Assembly: GCF_002251295.1 (NCBI RefSeq)
Contig: NZ_NPJA01000013.1
Location: 124,001 to 188,000 of the forward strand
From: Prevotella sp. P5-50
GTDB taxonomy: Bacteria; Bacteroidota; Bacteroidia; Bacteroidales; Bacteroidaceae
Reading direction: 5' to 3'
DNA: 64,000 nt
Position 1 is the first letter of the stretch, and each line of letters opens with the position of its first letter. The notes beneath the pieces were generated by a model. That model was not told the DNA's origin, searched no databases, and was given only the letters and a program-made list of their open reading frames with translations. A program made the translations under genes and the position numbers. Of the stretch, positions 1-8,259 are shown one piece after another.

Positions 1-1
1 A

Positions 2-121
2 AGAGACGGCAATGCCTACGTCATGCGTTTGGACAAATCGAAAGTATTTGTAAGAGTACGCACTTCCAACTGCGGTTATGACTATGAGGATATCCCCATT
101 CTGAAGTATGAAAAGAAGTGA
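2..121 (+). CDS. C-terminal fragment of an unidentified protein
   Basis: A reading frame is already open at the left edge and ends at a TGA, giving the last 39 residues of a protein. The tail is rich in charged and aromatic residues and ends in KYEKK. I recognise no family from so short a piece. It lies upstream of the dual-OB/DUF488 cassette on the same strand, separated from it by about 140 bases that hold a hairpin and a promoter-like box, so it probably belongs to a different transcript. Confidence 0.55.
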   Translation, partial: RDGNAYVMRLDKSKVFVRVRTSNCGYDYEDIPILKYEKK

Positions 122-164
122 TTTCCATACCCCTCGGCAACGTTGCAGCCTCAGCACTACTTTT

Positions 165-184
165 TTGCCATCTTTGCATGGCAA
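165..184 (+). promoter_or_regulatory. Perfect 7-bp inverted repeat upstream of the cassette
   Basis: TTGCCAT and ATGGCAA face each other across a six-base loop (CTTTGC). The repeat lies after the stop of the upstream gene and about 40 bases before the promoter-like box of the next gene. It could be the terminator of the upstream gene, although there is no clear T-run after it, or an operator for the cassette. The assignment is inference. Confidence 0.35.
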
Positions 185-220
185 TGTTGCTGTTTTGGTG
201 CTTTGTACAGATAAAGTCCT

Positions 221-228
221 TATCTTTG
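221..228 (+). promoter_or_regulatory. -7 box (TATCTTTG) for the dual-OB/DUF488 cassette
   Basis: The sequence matches the Bacteroidetes TAnnTTTG -7 consensus and lies 32 bases before the chosen ATG. Upstream TTTG motifs occur at 194-197 and 202-205, but neither has the ideal 19-21 base spacing, so the -33 element is uncertain. Confidence 0.45.
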
Positions 229-260
229 CAACAAGAAACAATAAACTAAAAGCAAAGAGT

Positions 261-929
261 ATGGAAAAGCAAATTATCTGTATGGGCAACTCCTACAAAA
301 ATGGTGGAAGATGTCTCGCCGGTATTGAGATTCAAGACACTGCTTCTGGAGTTTCAATTGTAAGAAACCAATATGGCCTACCCAACTGGATAAGACCTGT
401 AATGTCGAATGGTGATAATGGTCTCCCCGAATATCTCGTAGGCTCATTCTCTATGCTAGATATACTTGCTGTAGACGTTACAGATGCCGTTCCAACTGGA
501 GCACATTGTGAAAACGTGCATTTCAATTCTATCAGGAAAGTCGGTAGAATTGGACAGAATAGTCAAAATCTCAATCCTCTTTGCGACACATGGCATTCCT
601 TGATTTTTGGTAACAGGGGGAAGGCTGTTCCAAATAAAGTATTTGAAAATGGTAGCTATTCGCTTATGTTTATCATGCCAGAAAGTCCAGTCATTACGAT
701 GCAGTATGATGTTTATGGTCACGAGAAGTATCGCATTCAGTTCACTTACAATGGTACACAATATGACTTCCCTTTGACAGATACCCGATACATTAACGCA
801 CTTCGCTATAGAACCAAGAATTGCGGGCAAAGGAATACAGGCGATTTGTATCTCACGCTATCGCTTGGGGTTAACCATTACGATTGGCACTATAAATTGG
901 TTGCCGGAGTTATTGATTTAGCAGCTTAA
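261..929 (+). CDS. Dual-OB-domain-like protein, first gene of the DUF488 cassette
   Basis: The 222-residue protein resembles what I know as the dual OB-containing (DuOB) domain: an N-terminal ICMGNSYKNGGRCLAGIE block, a WIRP motif near residue 43, an H-x-ENV motif near residue 84, then an FTYNGTQYDFPLTD block and a WHYKLVAGV end. The same blocks recur in the fourth gene of the cassette, so the two are paralogues. OB folds usually bind nucleic acid or nucleotides; that role here is inference. The ATG at 261 was chosen because homology to the paralogue begins exactly there and a -7 box lies just upstream; a longer frame opening at 108 would overlap the previous gene. Seven bases separate it from the next gene. 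Base composition is visibly AT-richer than the housekeeping genes, which fits horizontal gain. No signal peptide. Confidence 0.8.
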   Translation: MEKQIICMGNSYKNGGRCLAGIEIQDTASGVSIVRNQYGLPNWIRPVMSNGDNGLPEYLVGSFSMLDILAVDVTDAVPTGAHCENVHFNSIRKVGRIGQNSQNLNPLCDTWHSLIFGNRGKAVPNKVFENGSYSLMFIMPESPVITMQYDVYGHEKYRIQFTYNGTQYDFPLTDTRYINALRYRTKNCGQRNTGDLYLTLSLGVNHYDWHYKLVAGVIDLAA

Positions 930-936
930 TAAAACT

Positions 937-1647
937 ATGGATAAAAGACAGTTATTTTCGGTAGGACATTCCAACCAAAGTATAGAAGAATTCTTCCAAC
1001 TTCTGGAATCACAAAGAATAGATTGTATTCTTGATGTGAGGAGTATGCCCTATAGTAAATACACGCCACAGTTTAATGAGGAAATCCTCAAGACGTGGTT
1101 CAAAGGACACGGGGTTTTATACGTACCTTTTGGCAAGCACTTTGGTGCAAGACGCTCCGATTGTCTTAAAGAAACGGAATTCGTAAAAAAGGGTGTCAAG
1201 GAGAAGAAATTACAGGTCAATTTTGAAATGGGTGTCAAGACCACTAATTTTTTAAGCGGTGTCGAAAGGCTGAATAAAGCACTAGATCAAAACAGACGAA
1301 TCTCGCTGATGTGCTCGGAGGCAGACCCTCTGGGATGCCACCGATTTTCTTTCATCTCAAGGTACTTCTATGATTTAGGCTGGGATATTCAGCATATCAT
1401 GCACGATGAAGAAACAGGAGACCCCATTGTTCACTCTCACCAAGAACTTGAAAAAGCGATGATACTTGACTATGTAAAACGGAATAAGTTAAAGTCGGTG
1501 GGAGGCCAGATGGCCGATTCGCTCTTCGCTGATTTTGGTGACGGATATGACGAAAAACAGCAGCGAACAGATGCTTATCGCTTGAAGAATTATGAAATCG
1601 GATGGATACCGGACTATGGTAATGATGAAACTACAGAAGAATATTAA
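937..1647 (+). CDS. DUF488 family protein, long form
   Basis: The 236-residue protein is a DUF488 member. Visible signatures are LFSVGHSNQS at the N-terminus, a DVRSMPYS block near residue 33, FGKHFGARR near 66, and the hallmark C-S-E-x5-C-H-R motif at residues 126-136 (Cys126, Cys134, His135, Arg136). The paired cysteines with His-Arg look like an active or metal/redox site; the biochemical function of the family is, to my knowledge, not established. A C-terminal extension of about 70 polar residues after the core is absent from the next gene. It is cytoplasmic (no signal peptide) and sits inside a tight four-gene unit (7 bases after the previous gene, 14 before the next), which implies co-transcription with the dual-OB proteins. 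Confidence 0.88.
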   Translation: MDKRQLFSVGHSNQSIEEFFQLLESQRIDCILDVRSMPYSKYTPQFNEEILKTWFKGHGVLYVPFGKHFGARRSDCLKETEFVKKGVKEKKLQVNFEMGVKTTNFLSGVERLNKALDQNRRISLMCSEADPLGCHRFSFISRYFYDLGWDIQHIMHDEETGDPIVHSHQELEKAMILDYVKRNKLKSVGGQMADSLFADFGDGYDEKQQRTDAYRLKNYEIGWIPDYGNDETTEEY

Positions 1648-1661
1648 ATATCGGAATAATT

Positions 1662-2105
1662 ATGATTACACTATTTACAATTGGATTCACCAAGAAGAGC
1701 GCAGAGCAGTTCTTTGAGCTTCTTAAGAAAAATAAAGTAAAGCAACTCGTTGATGTGCGCATCAGCAACAGTAGTCAGCTGGCTGGTTTCGCTAAAGGCA
1801 AAGACTTGGTTTATTTTGTGAAGCAGATATGCGGTATTGACTATAAACATGTCACAGACTTTGCTCCCACAAAGGAACTCCTTGATAGGTGGCATAAGGA
1901 AACAGTTACTTGGCCAGAATATATCGAAGAATATACAGGTATGCTCAAGCAGCGTGATATCATCAAGAAATATGGTGTGAAGCAGTTCGACGGTTCATGT
2001 TTCCTTTGTAGCGAAGAGACTCCAGAGATGTGTCATCGCCGTTTGCTCGCTGAGTATATGAAGGAGCACTCTGTTGAAGAAGTAAAGATAGTTCACTTGG
2101 TATAA
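1662..2105 (+). CDS. DUF488 family protein, short form
   Basis: This second, diverged DUF488 protein has 147 residues. It starts MITLFTIGFTKK, has a VDVR block near residue 30, and repeats the C-S-E-x5-C-H-R signature at residues 116-126. Both copies keep every cysteine and the His-Arg pair, so both are probably active and may work as a heteromer; that pairing is inference. It ends soon after the motif, close to the usual compact domain length. It is spaced 14 bases from the preceding DUF488 gene and 9 bases from the dual-OB/HTH gene that follows. There is no signal peptide or membrane segment. Confidence 0.88.
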   Translation: MITLFTIGFTKKSAEQFFELLKKNKVKQLVDVRISNSSQLAGFAKGKDLVYFVKQICGIDYKHVTDFAPTKELLDRWHKETVTWPEYIEEYTGMLKQRDIIKKYGVKQFDGSCFLCSEETPEMCHRRLLAEYMKEHSVEEVKIVHLV

Positions 2106-2114
2106 CCCATATCT

Positions 2115-3353
2115 ATGGATAAGTATTTCATTTGCTTGGCAAACTCCTACAAGCGTGGAGGACGTTGCATCGCTGGAGTGGAAATCGTTTTCGACAACAA
2201 CGATAGATGGAAACTTGTTCGCGATGATGACGGCAGGCCACGATGGATACGTCCGATTGCTAGAACCATATACGGTGAAATCCCCAACTTTTTGGGAGAA
2301 AATATAAAGGTATTTTCAATAGTAAGGCTTACAAATGTAGTACCTTGTCCAGAGAAGGCTCATACGGAGAATGTTTATTATTCACATATTGAGCAATATA
2401 ATTATGCCATTTCGCAGGATTCAAACGTAATAAATCTGCTTATTGACACGAAGCATCAATCGTTATTTCATAATAGGGGACGTGCCGTTTCTACAAAAAT
2501 GATTGCAGGAATCAACTACTCTTTGATGCTAATCCATCCCGACAAAGCAAGTGCATATATTGATGAGAATCGAGAAAAGTCCAAAAATCGTATGAGGTTC
2601 ACATATTATGGTACAGAGTATGACTTTCCCATAACAGACCCGACGTTCATTGACTGTTTGAAGAAAAGCGCAGACAAGTATACTAACATAAATGATGTAT
2701 ATCTAACCCTATCATTAGGATTGGAATTTGAGGGCTGGCATCATAAGTTGGTGGCAGGTGTGATAATACCAACTGATTCTACGAAGCTCCATGAAGTAGG
2801 AGGTGTTTCATACATGGCACAACAGAAACATATCCATCACAATGCTTATGCAAAGTGGACTACAGGAGATGAAGAACAACTATCTGAACTTGTAAAAAAA
2901 GGCGTTTCCGTCCAAGAACTGTGTCAAATATTTGGACGCAACGAAGGTGCAATACGTTCACGAATAAGTAAGTTAGGATTAGATGTTGACGCTTCTTCGC
3001 CACACATATTTGATAAATGGGCAAATAGTTCTAATCTATCGCTGAGTAATCAACCGAATTGGTTTGACGAATACGAACGAAAACTTACAAGTCTGCTTGA
3101 CAAAAAGAACAAAATAGAAGAGCAAATTAATGAAGTCCGTGCAGAAATATTGCAAAAAATGGAGTCTCATGGCTTAGAAAAACTCCATTCTGATCAATTC
3201 TCTGTAAGCTATACCCCCGCAAAGACGGTTATGCAATTTGATAGTCGTACATTCCGTATAGAAAACGAGGAACTATACTCAAGTTATTGTAAACCTAAAC
3301 AGCGAGAGGCGTCAATTGTTGTAAAAAGAAACATAAAAGAACAATATGACTAA
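2115..3353 (+). CDS. Dual-OB-like protein fused to a Myb-like HTH and a phage-type tail domain
   Basis: The 412-residue protein has three parts. Residues 1-220 repeat the dual-OB-like domain of the first cassette gene (FICLANSYKRGGRCIAGVE, WIRP, H-x-ENV, WHHKLVAGV). Residues about 247-288 form a Myb/SANT- or GcrA-like helix-turn-helix (W-x3-DEEQL, then EL-x3-FGR-x-EGAIRSRISKLG), typical of DNA binding. Residues about 316-405 begin with a coiled coil and continue into a beta-rich stretch (HGLEKLHSDQFSVSY, FDSRTFRIENEELY, a K/R-rich end) that closely resembles the Gp157-like domain common on phage recombination proteins. The last assignment rests on remembered sequence pattern only. The fusion suggests a DNA-targeting subunit for the cassette. 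It starts 9 bases after the DUF488 gene. It is the last gene of the unit. Confidence 0.8.
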   Translation: MDKYFICLANSYKRGGRCIAGVEIVFDNNDRWKLVRDDDGRPRWIRPIARTIYGEIPNFLGENIKVFSIVRLTNVVPCPEKAHTENVYYSHIEQYNYAISQDSNVINLLIDTKHQSLFHNRGRAVSTKMIAGINYSLMLIHPDKASAYIDENREKSKNRMRFTYYGTEYDFPITDPTFIDCLKKSADKYTNINDVYLTLSLGLEFEGWHHKLVAGVIIPTDSTKLHEVGGVSYMAQQKHIHHNAYAKWTTGDEEQLSELVKKGVSVQELCQIFGRNEGAIRSRISKLGLDVDASSPHIFDKWANSSNLSLSNQPNWFDEYERKLTSLLDKKNKIEEQINEVRAEILQKMESHGLEKLHSDQFSVSYTPAKTVMQFDSRTFRIENEELYSSYCKPKQREASIVVKRNIKEQYD

Positions 3354-3497
3354 GTTCACTAGTGTCTCTTAAAATTGTTAAAACTCAAAATTAAATATCT
3401 TATGCACAACGTTTTAGCCCTGCGATACCCTGTCCGGGTTTTGAAATGCTTACCTTTGCATCTGATTCAAAATCGGAGCAGATATGCATACTGGAAT

Positions 3498-3510
3498 ACC
3501 CCAATTCGGG
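3498..3510 (-). mobile_element. Candidate outer end of the IS982-type relic
   Basis: The string ACCCCAATTCGGG lies about 100 bases beyond the 3' end of the transposase relic, where the terminal inverted repeat of the element would be expected. IS982-type ends commonly begin with AC followed by a short G/C-rich stretch. No partner end is recognisable on the other side because the 5' part of the element is missing, so this remains a guess. Confidence 0.25.
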
Positions 3511-3613
3511 ATAAAATAGCGATTAGTTGCATGTTAAGAGAGATACATGAATTCTCTTCCCATGCCATCAGACATGGGCTATATATAAAGAATCGAAAGA
3601 GATTATTCTGTCC

Positions 3614-3856
3614 TTAGAACAATGTAAGTTGCTTCGTGTCTTCGATGCAGTATCCTTGCAATGCCTTTGGCTTGTTATCAAAGAAACAATATGCTCCCAA
3701 GGCAGAAATAAGGTTCATGATAAAGTTGCTTACAGATCTATGGCGTGAATGTACAATCTGTGCCGTATTCTTCAGCATGTCGTTAATGGTTTCGATAATG
3801 TATCTCTTGCGCAGCATCATTCTGTCATAGAACGGCATCAGCTTGTTTTTCAGATG
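3614..3856 (-). pseudogene. C-terminal relic of an IS982-family transposase
   Basis: About 80 codons remain of a DDE transposase. The read-through HLKNKLMPFYDRMMLRKRY, then IIETINDMLKN, IVHSRHRS, NFIMNL and LGAYCFF, is the characteristic C-terminal end of IS982-family transposases, including the last catalytic Glu (in the IETIND block). An in-frame stop at 3857-3859 and loss of everything upstream show that the element is decayed: full-length proteins have roughly 280-300 residues. The relic lies on the minus strand just downstream of the dual-OB/DUF488 cassette and at the border of a repeat mosaic, consistent with a region of repeated insertion and deletion. It cannot encode an active transposase. 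Confidence 0.85.
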
Positions 3857-4720
3857 TCACAGGGACGGGTCATTGACATCATAATCATTGGTGGTTCTTA
3901 CAGCTTACAGTATTACAGTTTTTGGAAAGGCACACAGATCATCGGAATTTATACGGAATTTATACGGAAATATAATCTTTAACGAAAATCCGTGTCGTCC
4001 GTGTGATCCGTGGATGTTTTAGTAGCCTACGGCAAGATGTTTTGGAGGAAATCTTTTTTAAGATGTTGCTTCGCAAAAAATAATCTGTAATACAGGGAGG
4101 CAGCAAATAAAATCTTTAACTATAATCCTTGACGATAATGCGCTCGAGTACCTCGCTTTTAGGGAGGACTTTATTATGGATCGCATCGGAGATGCTCGAA
4201 TTTTTGGAGTAGCGAAGACAGAGTGAGAGCACGCTTTCACTATGCTGAGTCACGACAAAAATAACCTATGGTGTAAATCTTAACTATAATCTTTAGAATA
4301 ATCTTTAACGATAATCCGTGTCGTCCGTGTGTTCCGTGGATGTTTAGTTGCTTCGCAAGAAATCTTTGGGGGAAATCTTTTTTAAGATGTTGCTTCGCAA
4401 GAAATCTGTTTAAGTTCCGTTTAAGATCCGATGATTAATAGGCTACACAAAAATAATCTTTAACTAAAATCTTTGACCAAAATGCGCAACAGTACGTTGC
4501 TTTACGGGAGGGATTTGTTATGGATCGCATCGGAGATGCTCGAAATCTTAACTATAATCTTTAGAATAATCTTTAACGATAATCCGTGTCGTCCGTGTGA
4601 TCCGTGGAATTTTTTTAGTTGCCTACGGCAAGATGTTTTGGAGTAGCGAAGACAGAGTGAGAGCGCGCTTTCACTATGCTGAGTCACGACAAAAATAACC
4701 TATGGTGTAAATCAAAAACA
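3850..4720. repeat. Mosaic of three interspersed repeat families
   Basis: No gene is supported here; the stretch is built from repeats. Family A (core AATCCGTGTCGTCCGTGTG, then CCGTGGATGTT, then TTGCTTCGCAAGAAATC) starts near 3988, 4312 and 4572. Family B (a GGATCGCATCGGAGATGCTCG block followed by a run ending near GAGTCACGACAAAAATAACC) occupies about 4130-4285 and about 4480-4710, where its second copy is split by a family A copy. Family C (CATTGACATCAT ... CTTACAGCTTACAGTATTAC) occupies about 3860-3935 and abuts the transposase relic. Copies of A and C recur near 7455-7860, and of A and B near 9305-9670. The nesting of A inside B shows the order of insertion. Short open frames here are by-products of the repeats. 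Confidence 0.75.
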
Positions 4721-4825
4721 AAATCTTAAAAATAATCTTCAAACAAAATGTTTCAACCATACAGGTCGAAACATTTCTAGATTTGTAACAAAAGCTTTTA
4801 TTTTTATTCCGAAACAACCTATATA

Positions 4826-4866
4826 ATAAAAAACTGAACTTTCACCTCAAGAAAGTTCAGTTTTTA
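4826..4866 (-). terminator. Bidirectional hairpin after the arabinofuranosidase gene
   Basis: AAAAACTGAACTTTC (4829-4843) pairs perfectly with GAAAGTTCAGTTTTT (4851-4865) across a seven-base loop. The A and T runs at both feet make it a rho-independent terminator on either strand. It lies 20 bases downstream of the stop of the minus-strand GH51 gene. Confidence 0.9.
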
Positions 4867-4885
4867 AGAATACATATTTTATGAA

Positions 4886-7279
4886 TTACTTCTTACTAAT
4901 ACGGAATACCGTAACAGAGTTTGCAGGGAACTTATGTACTAAATGATTGCCATTGATACGTACCTGCTCCTTGTGTGGAACAACTTTAGTTGGAGCATCC
5001 AGGCTGTTTTCATCAAGACTACTTCCTGAAGAAAGGACTGTTGCCTCTGCCAGATCAGCCACCTTTCCGATTCCATTGAGCAGAACCTTTGTGGTAAGAT
5101 CTTTTTTGCCGGTATTCACAACCTTGACAATAATGTCACCCGACTTTTCGTCTTTTTGTGCACTGGCACAAACTGTCTTTCTGTTTATATCAGTAAGCGA
5201 AGCCTGCTGCACCAATTTGCCATCAATATATCCCTTAACCGTGAGAGGGGATACTTCCAGACGGATGTTATACCAACGTCCTGGCTCGATTGAATAGTTG
5301 ATGCTATGAGAATCCATGATCGTCTGCATCTGACTGATGGAATTGCTATAACCACCAATGTCCCAACGAGTACGATTGTTTTCTCCCTTCTGATGATGGA
5401 AGTATATCTGGAAACCATTTTCACCCGACAACTTACGAGCTTTCAAAGTAACAACATACTCTCGCCAATTGTCTTTGCCAACAAAAGCAGTAACTTCTGC
5501 TGCCAAAGAGTTTTGACTAAGCACACCATTGCTAACGTTCCATTCTCCATCACCCTGCATCTCCCAATCATCAATACCAGATGAGAAATTATTTTGATAC
5601 AGCACTTTGCCCTTTGGCGTAGTAACCTTCAAGTCCTTAAACTCCGCAGTATTATTCCAAGTACCCAGACCAATGCCACCTGAACTAGATGGAATATCCA
5701 CAAGTGGACTTCCCGTCACAGAAACAGGCAGCGTAACTGTGCCCTGATTCTCAGCAAACATCTGCTGTACATAATAGCTAGGCAGACCATACCAACGATG
5801 GTTATCATAATTAATCAAGTTGATTGGCCAACGCTGATGCTCCACATTGCAGAACAAAGGAGCATATGCAGCCATAGCCACCACATCGGAATTGCGCTCC
5901 AATCCCGTCATAAATGCAGCTTCACCAATGGCACCTCTGAGGTTACCCTTTCCACATTGACTAGTTACGGCATACTCACCAATAAACACTTTTTCTCCTC
6001 CACGCTTGCGATTGTCATATTTATTGGCATTGAGTATGAACCAATCCGGCGTGTTATAATAATGCTCGTCAATCATCGCATGAGAAGGAGTTGAAGGATG
6101 TGAGCCACTCCAGTCGTTAGAGATGATTTGCATTTCTGGAAAACGAGTCTTGATGGCATTGGCTATCAACTCGAAATTCTTGAAATAGACACTACCAAAG
6201 TTCTCATTTCCCACTTCTATATATTTTAGGTTGAAAGGTGCAGGATGACCATTGCGAGCTCTGGCTGCTCCCCATACGCTCGTTACTGGACCGTTGGCAT
6301 ACTCAATGGCATCAAGCGCATCTTGAATCCACTGGTCTATCTCATCGGACGGTATTGTCTCCTTGTGTGAGACTCCAGCATTAATACAGAACAACGGTTC
6401 TGCGCCAAGGTCTTCAGCCAACTGCAAGTATTCATGATATCCTATGCCATGAGTTGCTGTATATCCCCATAAATTCCATAAAGGTATGCGACTGTCGATA
6501 TTACCGATGGTATTCTTCCATTGATAACGCTGAGAAATTACCTCTCCTTCTACCCAGCAACCACCAGGAAAACGCAAGAAGGTAGGATGAAGATTGTCCA
6601 AGGCTTCACCCAGGTCTTTCCTCACACCGCTCTTTCCCCATCGTTTCTGAGGAATAAGGCTAATCATATCCATACACACCTCGCCTTTTCCGTTGCCTTC
6701 AATGACAAGTTGTGCATTGGTACTTGCTTCCATAGGAATCAATGTGGCTTTCGTATATTTCCAATGACCTGTTACATCAGAGATGTCAGTTTCTGCCAAC
6801 ACGTTGTCACCAACAACTATCTTGGCTTTCATATTTCCTTGATAAAAGTTAGGAGTGCGCAAAGCAATAGAGAAGTCATATTTCTCTCCTTTCTCCACAT
6901 TCATGCCCCAGTAGCCATCATTAGAAAGCGTAAAATCACCTTGCACATCAACATTCAAAAACTGTCGGTTTCTGGCGTTGAGAGGAACTGCTGGATTTTT
7001 CGCATTAGAAAGGTCTGCCTTTCTCACTTTGGCTTCGCCTTGCAAAGAGCGGAATTGCCAAAAACATAACGAATCCGCATCCTCAAAAGAGCGATTGCGC
7101 ACCAACTCAGGGTAGAGACCTCCATCCACAGAAAGATTGATATCCTCTAAGAAAATACCAAAAAGTGTAGGAGAAACTGCATGTAACGGCTTGTTTACAT
7201 CGATTGTTATCGTTGTTTTTTGAGCAGCAGCCGTCATTGCCATCAAGACAAAACTGGAAAAAAGTGCCTTTTTTATCAT
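4886..7279 (-). CDS. Secreted GH51 alpha-L-arabinofuranosidase with inserted sugar-binding-type domain
   Basis: The enzyme would release alpha-L-arabinofuranose from arabinan or arabinoxylan. Residues 1-20 are a signal peptide ending in AAAQ. The GH51 barrel is clear: LRFPGGCWVEGE near 236-246, acid/base Glu359 in YIEVGNEN, nucleophile Glu435 in VFIGEYAV. Residues about 100-210 look like a CBM4/9-type domain, the usual N-terminal addition in this family. Residues about 525-700 form a LamG/DUF1080-like beta-sandwich (NNFSSGIDDWEMQGDGEW, then WYNIRLEV and GYIDGKLVQ) placed before the last part of the C-terminal beta domain. At 797 residues it is longer than simple GH51 enzymes (about 500). It stands alone, with its own promoter and terminator, in a repeat-rich neighbourhood. 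No lipobox, so it is probably periplasmic or exported. Confidence 0.93.
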   Translation of the reverse strand: MIKKALFSSFVLMAMTAAAQKTTITIDVNKPLHAVSPTLFGIFLEDINLSVDGGLYPELVRNRSFEDADSLCFWQFRSLQGEAKVRKADLSNAKNPAVPLNARNRQFLNVDVQGDFTLSNDGYWGMNVEKGEKYDFSIALRTPNFYQGNMKAKIVVGDNVLAETDISDVTGHWKYTKATLIPMEASTNAQLVIEGNGKGEVCMDMISLIPQKRWGKSGVRKDLGEALDNLHPTFLRFPGGCWVEGEVISQRYQWKNTIGNIDSRIPLWNLWGYTATHGIGYHEYLQLAEDLGAEPLFCINAGVSHKETIPSDEIDQWIQDALDAIEYANGPVTSVWGAARARNGHPAPFNLKYIEVGNENFGSVYFKNFELIANAIKTRFPEMQIISNDWSGSHPSTPSHAMIDEHYYNTPDWFILNANKYDNRKRGGEKVFIGEYAVTSQCGKGNLRGAIGEAAFMTGLERNSDVVAMAAYAPLFCNVEHQRWPINLINYDNHRWYGLPSYYVQQMFAENQGTVTLPVSVTGSPLVDIPSSSGGIGLGTWNNTAEFKDLKVTTPKGKVLYQNNFSSGIDDWEMQGDGEWNVSNGVLSQNSLAAEVTAFVGKDNWREYVVTLKARKLSGENGFQIYFHHQKGENNRTRWDIGGYSNSISQMQTIMDSHSINYSIEPGRWYNIRLEVSPLTVKGYIDGKLVQQASLTDINRKTVCASAQKDEKSGDIIVKVVNTGKKDLTTKVLLNGIGKVADLAEATVLSSGSSLDENSLDAPTKVVPHKEQVRINGNHLVHKFPANSVTVFRISKK

Positions 7280-7313
7280 TTTAAGAATATTTATAGTTAA
7301 AACTTGTTCTGTG

Positions 7314-7344
7314 CAAAGGTACTCATATTACTTTGATTACCAAA
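7314..7344 (-). promoter_or_regulatory. Bacteroidetes promoter of the GH51 gene
   Basis: On the minus strand, TTTG (7341-7344) is followed after 19 bases by TACCTTTG (7314-7321), an exact match to the -33/-7 consensus of the primary Bacteroidetes sigma factor. The start codon lies about 35 bases downstream of the -7 box. Confidence 0.88.
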
Positions 7345-7454
7345 CAAATTTTAATTTTTTGATGTGTTTTGTTTTAAATTTTTAATGTAATCCATTTGTA
7401 ATTTTTGAGGCATTCTATCATATGTTTATGCGGCAATCCATCGGGTGCTTAAAA

Positions 7455-7870
7455 ATAGATGCCAGGGGGCAGATCATTGACATCATGACTTTCAATTCTT
7501 ACAGCTTATAGTATTACTGATTTTGGAAAGGGAAAATAGGTTTCGCGAGGACTGTTCCTGTTTCTTGGACAACGCCAATTCACACCAGGCGTTATAGTTT
7601 ACTGTTTCTGAAAACGGATGTTTTTTGGGGTTGCGCAAGCGCAAGAAATCTTTGGAGGAAATCTTTGATGAAATATGGCCTTTGGCCAGAAATCAATCAT
7701 CGGATCATCGGAATTTATACGGAATTTATACGAAAATATAATCTTTAACAATAATCCGTGTCGTCCGTGTGTTCCGTGGATGTTTAGTTGCTTCGCAAGA
7801 AATAATCATCGGAATTTAAACGGAAATTAGACGGAAATAAAATCCGTGAAAATCTATACAATCCGTGTGC
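7455..7870. repeat. Second cluster of interspersed repeats
   Basis: Between the GH51 promoter and yraN there is no gene. Family C recurs at about 7465-7540 (CATTGACATCATGAC ... CTTACAGCTTATAGTATTAC). Family A material follows: TTGCGCAAGCGCAAGAAATC near 7634, a CGGAATTTATACGG doublet near 7710-7740, the CCGTGTCGTCCGTGTG core near 7757, then TTGCTTCGCAAG near 7790, and a truncated core just before the yraN stop. A small GGCCTTTGGCC hairpin near 7678 recurs near 9400. Confidence 0.7.
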
Positions 7871-7891
7871 GGTGTTGAATGATGGGGAGGA

Positions 7892-8245
7892 TCAGAAGGC
7901 ATCGATGATGTGGTTGATGGTATGGGTGGTATCGGGGGTGCCTACGATGGAGATGATGTCGAAACGTAGGTCGCCATCGTAATATTTCATCTTGACGTAA
8001 CGGTTGGCTGCCTGCTGGAGGTTGGTGATCTTCTGATAATCTACTGCCATTTCGGGGTCGGTGAACAGCCGGTTGCGACGGGTCTTGACTTCTACTATCA
8101 CCATGGTGTCGCCATCCATGGCGATGATGTCGAGGTCGCGATGGCCACTCTTCCAATCGCGTTCGAGAATCTGATATCCTTTCTTTTCCAGATATTCTGC
8201 AGCAAGGGTTTCTCCCCATGTTCCGAGTTCGTTATGTTCTGCCAT
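7892..8245 (-). CDS. YraN/UPF0102 family nuclease-fold protein
   Basis: The 117-residue protein belongs to the YraN (UPF0102) family, predicted members of the PD-(D/E)XK nuclease superfamily. The signature is intact: GTWGETLAAEYLEKKGYQIL at the N-terminus, then D-L-D-I-I-A-M-D and VEVKTRRN (the D...E-x-K catalytic pattern), and a C-terminal LRFDIISI strand. Its cellular job is unknown; association with DNA repair or recombination is a common inference. The ATG at 8245 gives the standard family start; the frame could extend upstream, but that would run into mutY. It lies 14 bases behind mutY and is probably co-transcribed with it. Confidence 0.9.
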   Translation of the reverse strand: MAEHNELGTWGETLAAEYLEKKGYQILERDWKSGHRDLDIIAMDGDTMVIVEVKTRRNRLFTDPEMAVDYQKITNLQQAANRYVKMKYYDGDLRFDIISIVGTPDTTHTINHIIDAF

Positions 8246-8259
8246 AGACTTATATATGA

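Noticed and set aside
3375..3617. Open frame of 80 codons after the dual-OB/DUF488 cassette
   Set aside because: No recognisable motif, and it runs across the presumed outer part of the IS relic.
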